Part shown: piece after piece, positions 59,363 to 64,000 of the stretch | How the letters are laid out: every line of letters starts with the position of its first letter | Position numbering within the stretch: the stretch's first letter is position 1 | DNA from: Streptomyces cinerochromogenes | GTDB lineage: Bacteria; Actinomycetota; Actinomycetes; Streptomycetales; Streptomycetaceae | DNA: 64,000 nt | NCBI RefSeq assembly: GCF_014648635.1 | Contig: NZ_BMRM01000004.1 | Span: 310,001-374,000, forward strand | Reading direction: 5' to 3' | The notes under the pieces: generated by a model | Database searches by the model: none | What the model was told of the DNA's origin: nothing | The model's input: only the letters and a program-made list of their open reading frames with translations | Position numbers and translations under genes: made by a program

Positions 59363-61879
59363 GTGACCATCGAGACGTACCGCGACGCCTGGGGCATCCC
59401 CCATCTGAGGGCGTCCGGCGCCCGCGAACTCGCCCGCGCCCAGGGCCGGGTCACCGCCCACGACCGGGCCTGGCAGCTGGAGGTCGAGCGCCACCGCGCC
59501 CAGGGCACCTCCGCCTCCTTCCTCGGCGCCGACGCCCTCTCCTGGGACGTCTTCGCCCGCCGCGCACGGCTCGACGACACCGCCCGCCGCTGCTTCGCCG
59601 CGCTGGAGAACCGGGATCCGGAGACGGCCGACTGGGTGCGGGCGTACGTCGACGGGGTCAACGAGGGCCTGCCGGCGGGTGCCCGCCGCGCACCCGAGTT
59701 CGCCCGCACCGGGCTGGCCCCCGGACGCTGGCAGCCCTGGACACCGCTCGGCGTCTGGCTCGCCACGCACATCCTGTTCGCCGGCTTCCCGGCCAAGCTC
59801 TGGCGCGAGCAGGCGATACGGCACCTCGGTCCCGGGGCCGTCGGCCTGTTCGCCACCGACGGGCCCGGTACGGCGGGCAGCAACGGCTGGCTGCTGACCG
59901 GCGACCGCACCGCCACCGGCCACGCCCTCATCGCCGGCGACCCGCACCGCTTCATCGAAGACCCCGGTGTCTACCAGCAGATCCACCTCTCCTGCCCCGA
60001 GTTCGACGTCGTCGGCCTGGCCGTGCCCGGCGTCCCCGGCATCGCCCACTTCGGCCACACCGGCACGGCGGCCTGGGCCATCACCAACGCCATGGCCGAC
60101 TACCAGGACCTCTACCGTGAGCGCCTGCGCCGCACCGGCGCCGGCATCGAGGCCCTCGGCCCCGACGGCACCTGGCACCGGGCCGCCCGCCACACGGAGA
60201 CCGTGGAGATCGCGGGCGAGCCCCCCATCGAGATCGAGGTCCTGGAAACGCTCCGCGGCCCGGTGATAGCCGGCGGCCCGGAGGGCCTCGAAGCCACCAC
60301 CGTCGGCCCACCCGACCGGCCGCAGACCCCGGGCGGGACCCCGGGCGGGACCTTGGGCGGGACCCCGGGCGGGACCTTGGGCAGGACCCCGGTCGAGACC
60401 TTGGGCAGGATCTCCGGCAGGACGCCGGTCGAGACCTTGGGCGGGACCTCCGGCAGGACGCCGGTCGAGACCTTGGGCGGGACCTCCGGCAGGACGCCGG
60501 GCGACCCCCCGGGCGAGACCTCGCGCACGACCCCGGACGAGACCGCGGACGCGATCGCCGCACGCGGCTTGCGCGGGCCGTACGCCGGGGCACCCGGACA
60601 CCGGCGGGCAGATCCGGCCCGAGACGGGGCCGAGGCGCTCGCCCTCCGCTACCCGCCCCGCGTCACGGAAGACCTCGGCTTCAGCGCCCTCCTCCCCCTC
60701 CTCCGCTCCCGCACCGTCGCCGACATCGACCGCGCCCTGGACGCCTGGACCGAGCCGGTCAACGTCGTACAGGCCGCCGACACCGCCGGAGGCACCCTGC
60801 ACCGGGTCGCCGGCCACGTCCCCGTCCGCGCCGAGGCCAACCGCCTCGCCCCGGTCCCCGCCTGGGAACCCGGCCACGAGTGGCACGGCGCACACGAGAC
60901 GCCGTACGCCCGCCCGGCCCACGACGACGGCATCGCGGTGATGGCCAACGCCCGCGGCCTGGCCACCCCCCTCGGCGTCGAGTTCGCCCCGCCCCACCGC
61001 GCCGCCCGCATCCGCGCCCTGCTCGACGCGCGCCGCACCTGGACCGCCGACGGCATGCCCGCGATCCACACCGACACCCACCTCGGCTCCGCCGCACCCC
61101 TCCTGGACCACCTGGCCGCCCTGACCGGCCTCACCCCCGCCGCCGCGGCCCTCCGGGACCGCCTGCTGGCCTGGGACCGCCGCATGGAGGCCGACAGCAC
61201 CGACGCGGCGGCGTACGCGGCGGTGCGCGGGGCGGTCGTACGCCACCTCGCCGCGCACCCCGTCCTCGCCCCGCTCGCCGAACCCCCGGCCTACCCGGAC
61301 CTCCTGCTCCCCTGGCTGGCCCTCGTACCGCGTGTCGGCTACGCCCTCGAACACCTGCTGCGCGCCGAGGACCTGTACGGCATCGACCGCGCGGCAGCCG
61401 TCCGCGCCGCCCTGGAGGAGACGGCCGCCGCACCCCCGGCCGGCCCCTGGTCGGCCACCCACCGCCTGGCCCCCTGGAGGGCGCTCCCCGCGGGCCCCGG
61501 GAGCCTGGCGGATCCCACGGACCCGCCGGTCCCGGCGGGTCCCGCGGACCCGGACACGGACGGACCCGGCCTCGCCGGTGACCACGACTGCGTGCTGTGC
61601 GCGTCGGCCGTCCCCGGCCTCACCGACCGCGCCGCCCGCGGCCCGGCCGCCCGCTACGTCTGGGACCTCGCCGACCGCCGGAACAGCCGCTGGGTGGTCC
61701 CCTTCGGCGCCGACGGCGTACCCGGCGCCGCCCACCACCGCGACCAGCTCTCCCTGTGGCTCAGGGGAGAACTGGCCCCGGTGATCACCGACTGGGACCG
61801 GCTCACCCCCGAGCACCCCGGCCCGGTCACCACCGAACCCGCCGACCCCACCCGGGAATCCGAGGAATCCGATGACTGA
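59363..61879 (+). CDS. Penicillin acylase family Ntn hydrolase with repeat-rich insertion
   Basis: 838 residues. The alpha-like part covers 1-172 (YRDAWGIPHLRASGARELAR, QGRVTAHDRAWQLEVERHR), and the predicted processing site and nucleophile is Ser173 in GTAGSNGWLLTG, followed by AGDPH, GTAAWAITNAMADYQDLY and the usual acylase core. Residues about 311-423 are an insertion of GGTPGGTLG/GRTPVETLGGTS repeats between VIAGGPEG and EALALRYPPRVT. No signal peptide is seen, so a cytoplasmic location is likely. The iron box 25 bases upstream and the following GNAT gene suggest a role in siderophore metabolism, such as amide cleavage. Translationally coupled to the GNAT gene by an 8-base overlap. Confidence 0.88.
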   Translation: MTIETYRDAWGIPHLRASGARELARAQGRVTAHDRAWQLEVERHRAQGTSASFLGADALSWDVFARRARLDDTARRCFAALENRDPETADWVRAYVDGVNEGLPAGARRAPEFARTGLAPGRWQPWTPLGVWLATHILFAGFPAKLWREQAIRHLGPGAVGLFATDGPGTAGSNGWLLTGDRTATGHALIAGDPHRFIEDPGVYQQIHLSCPEFDVVGLAVPGVPGIAHFGHTGTAAWAITNAMADYQDLYRERLRRTGAGIEALGPDGTWHRAARHTETVEIAGEPPIEIEVLETLRGPVIAGGPEGLEATTVGPPDRPQTPGGTPGGTLGGTPGGTLGRTPVETLGRISGRTPVETLGGTSGRTPVETLGGTSGRTPGDPPGETSRTTPDETADAIAARGLRGPYAGAPGHRRADPARDGAEALALRYPPRVTEDLGFSALLPLLRSRTVADIDRALDAWTEPVNVVQAADTAGGTLHRVAGHVPVRAEANRLAPVPAWEPGHEWHGAHETPYARPAHDDGIAVMANARGLATPLGVEFAPPHRAARIRALLDARRTWTADGMPAIHTDTHLGSAAPLLDHLAALTGLTPAAAALRDRLLAWDRRMEADSTDAAAYAAVRGAVVRHLAAHPVLAPLAEPPAYPDLLLPWLALVPRVGYALEHLLRAEDLYGIDRAAAVRAALEETAAAPPAGPWSATHRLAPWRALPAGPGSLADPTDPPVPAGPADPDTDGPGLAGDHDCVLCASAVPGLTDRAARGPAARYVWDLADRRNSRWVVPFGADGVPGAAHHRDQLSLWLRGELAPVITDWDRLTPEHPGPVTTEPADPTRESEESDD
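60388..60495 (+). repeat. Three tandem 36-bp units in the acylase gene
   Basis: Units 60388-60423, 60424-60459 and 60460-60495; the last two are identical and the first has three changes. Shorter GGGCGGGACC repeats precede them (from 60331) and diverged copies run to about 60540. The unit length is a multiple of three, so the frame is kept. Confidence 0.92.
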
Positions 61880-62459
61880 CCTGCACGTCCAGCACGTCGA
61901 CGGCTACGGCACCGTCCGTATCCGCGCCCTCGACCCGGAGGGCGACGCCGACCTGGTCCACGCCTGGGTGAGCGACGAACGCGCCTCCTTCTGGGGCATG
62001 AACGGCCTCACCAGGGCCCAGGTCACCGAGGTCTACGCCCACATGGCCACCCTCGACACCCACCACGCCCACCTCGTCACCAAGGACGGCGAACCGGCCG
62101 CCCTGTTCCAGACGTACGAGCCCGCCGCCGACCGGGTCGGCGCGTGCTACGACGTCCGCCCCGGCGACCTCGGCGTGCACCTCCTCCTCGCCCCCGCCGG
62201 CCCCGGCGGCGCGCACCCCGGCTGGACCTCCGCGCTGCTGAAGGCGGTCACGGCGTACGCCCTGCTGGTCCTGGACCGCCGGCGGATCGTCATCGACCCG
62301 GACGTCCGCAACGCCAAGGCGATCGCCCGCTTCGAACGCCAGGGCTTCCGGCGCGGCCCCGCCGTCGTCCTCCCCGAGGTCGACCTGCCCGATGTGTACC
62401 TCCCGGAGAAGCACGCCCAACTGGCCTTCCTGGAGCGGGCGGTAGCCTTCCCCGGGTGA
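61872..62459 (+). CDS. GNAT acyltransferase of the siderophore (IucB/AlcB-like) type
   Basis: 195 residues, an Acetyltransf_8-type fold: VRIRALDPEGDADLVHAWVSDERASFWGM, the central GACYDVRPGDLGVHLLLAP with acyl-CoA-binding strands, IVIDPDVRNAKAIARFERQGF and the terminal LPDVYLPEKHAQLAFLE (key pieces). Enzymes of this type acylate N-hydroxylated diamines in hydroxamate siderophore synthesis. It lies in the iron-box operon, overlaps the acylase stop by 8 bases, and its own stop overlaps the cupin start. No siderophore synthetase lies in the window. Confidence 0.9.
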   Translation: MTDLHVQHVDGYGTVRIRALDPEGDADLVHAWVSDERASFWGMNGLTRAQVTEVYAHMATLDTHHAHLVTKDGEPAALFQTYEPAADRVGACYDVRPGDLGVHLLLAPAGPGGAHPGWTSALLKAVTAYALLVLDRRRIVIDPDVRNAKAIARFERQGFRRGPAVVLPEVDLPDVYLPEKHAQLAFLERAVAFPG

Positions 62460-62932
62460 CGACGCCCGACGAGCTGATCGCCCATTACGGCCTCGAACCC
62501 ATCCCCCGCGAGGGCGGCCTGTTCCGGCGTACCTGGGCCGGGCCCGAGCGGCCCGACGGCCGCCCCGAGGGCACCGCCATCGTGGCGCTGCTCACCGCCG
62601 GCGACTTCTCCGCCCTGCACCGCCTGCCCTCCGCCGAGACCTGGCACTTCTACCTCGGCGACCCGCTCCGCCTGCTGCTCCTCGCCCCCGACGGCACGAC
62701 CCGCACCCCCGTCCTCGGCCCCGACCTGCGCGCCGGACAGCAGCCCCAGCTGACCGTGCCGGCCCGCACCTGGATGGGGGCGCGGGTGGCCCGGGGCGGC
62801 GCGTGGACGTTCTTCGGCTGCACCATGGCCCCCGGATTCACCTACGCGGACTACGAACACGGCGACGCGGCCGGCCTCACGGCGCGTTACCCGTCCGAGG
62901 CCGCCCTGATCACGGAACTCTGCCGCCCATGA
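62456..62932 (+). CDS. Cupin (DUF985) protein
   Basis: 158 residues from GTG 62456 (GTGA overlap with the GNAT stop). DUF985 cupin pieces: ELIAHYGLEPIPREGGLFRRTW, FSALHRLPSAETWHFYLGDPLRLLLL (metal-binding His/Glu), VPARTWMGARVARGGAWTFFGCTMAPGFTYADYEHGD. Often found beside sugar or epimerase genes; substrate unknown. Its stop overlaps the SDR start. Confidence 0.9.
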   Translation: MTTPDELIAHYGLEPIPREGGLFRRTWAGPERPDGRPEGTAIVALLTAGDFSALHRLPSAETWHFYLGDPLRLLLLAPDGTTRTPVLGPDLRAGQQPQLTVPARTWMGARVARGGAWTFFGCTMAPGFTYADYEHGDAAGLTARYPSEAALITELCRP

Positions 62933-63693
62933 CTCCCCTGCTGAAAGGGCAGACCGCCCTGGTGACCGGCGCGGGCGGCGGCATCGGCCGCGCCATCGCC
63001 CTGCGGTTCGCGGAGCACGGCGCGGCGGTGGCCGTGCACTGCCGTACGGCGCTCACCGCGGCCACCGAAGTCGCCGAGCGGATCCGGGCGGCGGGCGGCA
63101 GGGCGGTCGTACTCCGAGCGGACCTGAGGGACGAGGCCGCCTGCCACCGCCTGATCGAGGAGACGACGGCCTGGTCGGCCGGCCGCCTCACCGCGCTCGT
63201 CAACAACGCGGCCGTCCAGCCCGTCCAGCCGCTGGCGGAGATGACGGCGGGGGACTGGCGGACGGTCGTCGACACCGACCTCACCACCGTTTTCGCCTGC
63301 ACCCAGGCGGCCGCCGCCCACATGCGCGCCCACGGCGGCGGCACCATCACCCACATCGCCTCCATCGAGGCCGGCCACCCGGCCCCGGGCCACGCCCACT
63401 ACAGCGCGGCCAAGGCCGCGGTGGTCATGCACGCCCGCGCGGCGGCCCTGGAGTACGGCCCGGACGGCATCCGCGTCAACACGGTCTCGCCCGGCCTCGT
63501 CGACCGGCCCGGCCTGGCGGAGGCCTGGCCGGACGGCGTACGGCGCTGGCTCGCCGCCGCCCCCGCCGGCCGGCTGGGCCGCCCCGAGGACGTCGCCGAC
63601 GCCTGCGTCTTCCTGGCCTCCCCGCTCGCCTCCTGGATCAGCGGCCACGACCTGGTAGTGGACGGCGGAGTGACGGCCCGTCCGACCTGGTGA
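62929..63693 (+). CDS. Short-chain dehydrogenase/reductase
   Basis: 254 residues. NAD(P) motif TGAGGGIG (TGxxxGxG), NNAA in VNNAAVQPVQ, catalytic Ser in HIASIEAGHP, Tyr-x-x-x-Lys in HYSAAKAAV, and the C-terminal GHDLVVDGG. A typical FabG-like SDR. It is the fourth gene of the overlapping, iron-box-controlled operon. Substrate unknown. Confidence 0.93.
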   Translation: MTPLLKGQTALVTGAGGGIGRAIALRFAEHGAAVAVHCRTALTAATEVAERIRAAGGRAVVLRADLRDEAACHRLIEETTAWSAGRLTALVNNAAVQPVQPLAEMTAGDWRTVVDTDLTTVFACTQAAAAHMRAHGGGTITHIASIEAGHPAPGHAHYSAAKAAVVMHARAAALEYGPDGIRVNTVSPGLVDRPGLAEAWPDGVRRWLAAAPAGRLGRPEDVADACVFLASPLASWISGHDLVVDGGVTARPTW

Positions 63694-63760
63694 GCACACC
63701 GGCGTTCTCCGCCGTATCCATACGGAGGACGCGTGCGGGCGGAGACGGAGGCTGACGACG

Positions 63761-64000
63761 GTGCTGCAGGCGGAACACCGAGGACCCCTACGACCGCGCG
63801 GCGGAAAGCCCACCGCACTCCTGTTCCGCCCCCCTGCCCGCTTCCCCGTTCGCCTCCCGGTCCGCCTTCCTGTCCGCCTTTCCGTCCGCCTCTCCGCCCT
63901 GCTCCCCGTCCTCCTGCTCGGTCTCCTCCTCGGCACGGCGGCACCCGCCTCGGCCCACGCCGTCCTGCGCGCGTCGGACCCCGCCGACGGCACCGTCCTG
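63761..64000 (+). CDS. CopC-type copper protein, 5' part only
   Basis: The frame from GTG 63761 is open to the window edge (80 codons). GGAGG lies 9-10 bases upstream. The N-terminus is long and Arg-rich with RLPVRLPVRLSVRLS repeats, then the hydrophobic core LLPVLLLGLLLG ends in ASA. The mature protein would begin HAVLRASDPADGTVL, the conserved CopC/PcoC start whose first His binds copper. The gene continues beyond the window, and its size and a CopD fusion cannot be judged. Confidence 0.8.
   Translation, partial: MLQAEHRGPLRPRGGKPTALLFRPPARFPVRLPVRLPVRLSVRLSALLPVLLLGLLLGTAAPASAHAVLRASDPADGTVL

Noticed and set aside
59279..61816. N-terminal extension of the SIP gene through the acylase region
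   Set aside because: It would cross the iron box and run antisense to the acylase; ATG 59278 matches the family start.

Overview
The window is chromosomal DNA from a Streptomyces-type actinobacterium. The evidence is the very high GC with strong third-position GC bias, GTG and TTG starts beside ATG, tRNAs without an encoded CCA, and recognisable Streptomyces genes: a subtilisin-inhibitor (SSI) family protein, the adjacent SigB/F-class sigma genes sigN and sigF, a tRNA adenosine deaminase with its actinobacterial partner gene, SigE-type ECF sigma, and a DmdR1/IdeR-type iron box. The species is not decidable from this sequence alone.

Left end (1-5 kb): an accessory-looking strip with a truncated, frameshifted tyrosine integrase, a secreted DUF3494 (ice-binding-like) protein with repeat tails, and a DUF5819-HTTM membrane pair, ending at tRNA-Ser(UGA). 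5-8 kb: a secreted coiled-coil/repeat protein, an orphan primase-polymerase-like gene and a tiny secreted N/Q/G-rich protein. 8.3-15.4 kb: lipid or CoA metabolism (MaoC-DUF35 fusion, MaoC, SCP-x thiolase in one overlapping operon behind a palindrome), an ECF sigma factor, an acyl-CoA ligase, and a divergent MFS/TetR pair with two operator-like sites. 15.4-20.3 kb: one giant PAS / degenerate histidine-kinase / receiver protein. 20.5-21.9 kb: an SSI-type inhibitor, tRNA-Ser(GCU) and tRNA-Arg(ACG).

22-30.5 kb: a redox block with two formaldehyde-dehydrogenase-like paralogues flanking an SRPBCC protein, then an opposed operon of an alpha/beta-barrel-like protein, a DyP peroxidase and a catalase-like protein, and a GAP-family transporter. 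30.5-33.6 kb: MarR, a small membrane protein, a BRO-N protein and a DUF2797 protein. 33.6-39.7 kb: a response regulator, histidine kinase, GT2-GtrA and GT39 cassette for envelope sugar transfer. 39.7-46.6 kb: two drug-efflux systems. The first is an MFS/TetR operon behind a perfect 14+14 bp palindrome. The second is MarR, an MFS carrying three extracytoplasmic carboxypeptidase-regulatory-like repeats, and a YceI protein that carries a fourth copy of the same domain. 46.7-54.5 kb: sigN and sigF, small membrane proteins, tRNA-Ser(CGA), tadA with its partner, upp and a LytR_C protein. 54.6-58.4 kb: a HerA-like ATPase, small proteins, an HdeD-like protein and a HhH-GPD glycosylase whose tail appears frameshifted.

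Right end (58.5-64 kb): an iron box lies between a siderophore-interacting reductase and a penicillin-acylase-family gene. The acylase starts a tightly overlapping operon (acylase, GNAT siderophore-type acyltransferase, cupin, SDR). The acylase carries a tandem-repeat-rich insertion. The last 240 bases are the start of a CopC-type copper protein that runs off the edge.

The best candidates for something new are the MFS/YceI shared-domain module, the degenerate kinase, the barrel/DyP/catalase-like cassette, the repeated CACATGTC motif near sigN and sigF, and the repeat insertion in the acylase. All family calls come from reading the translated sequence; no database search was run.
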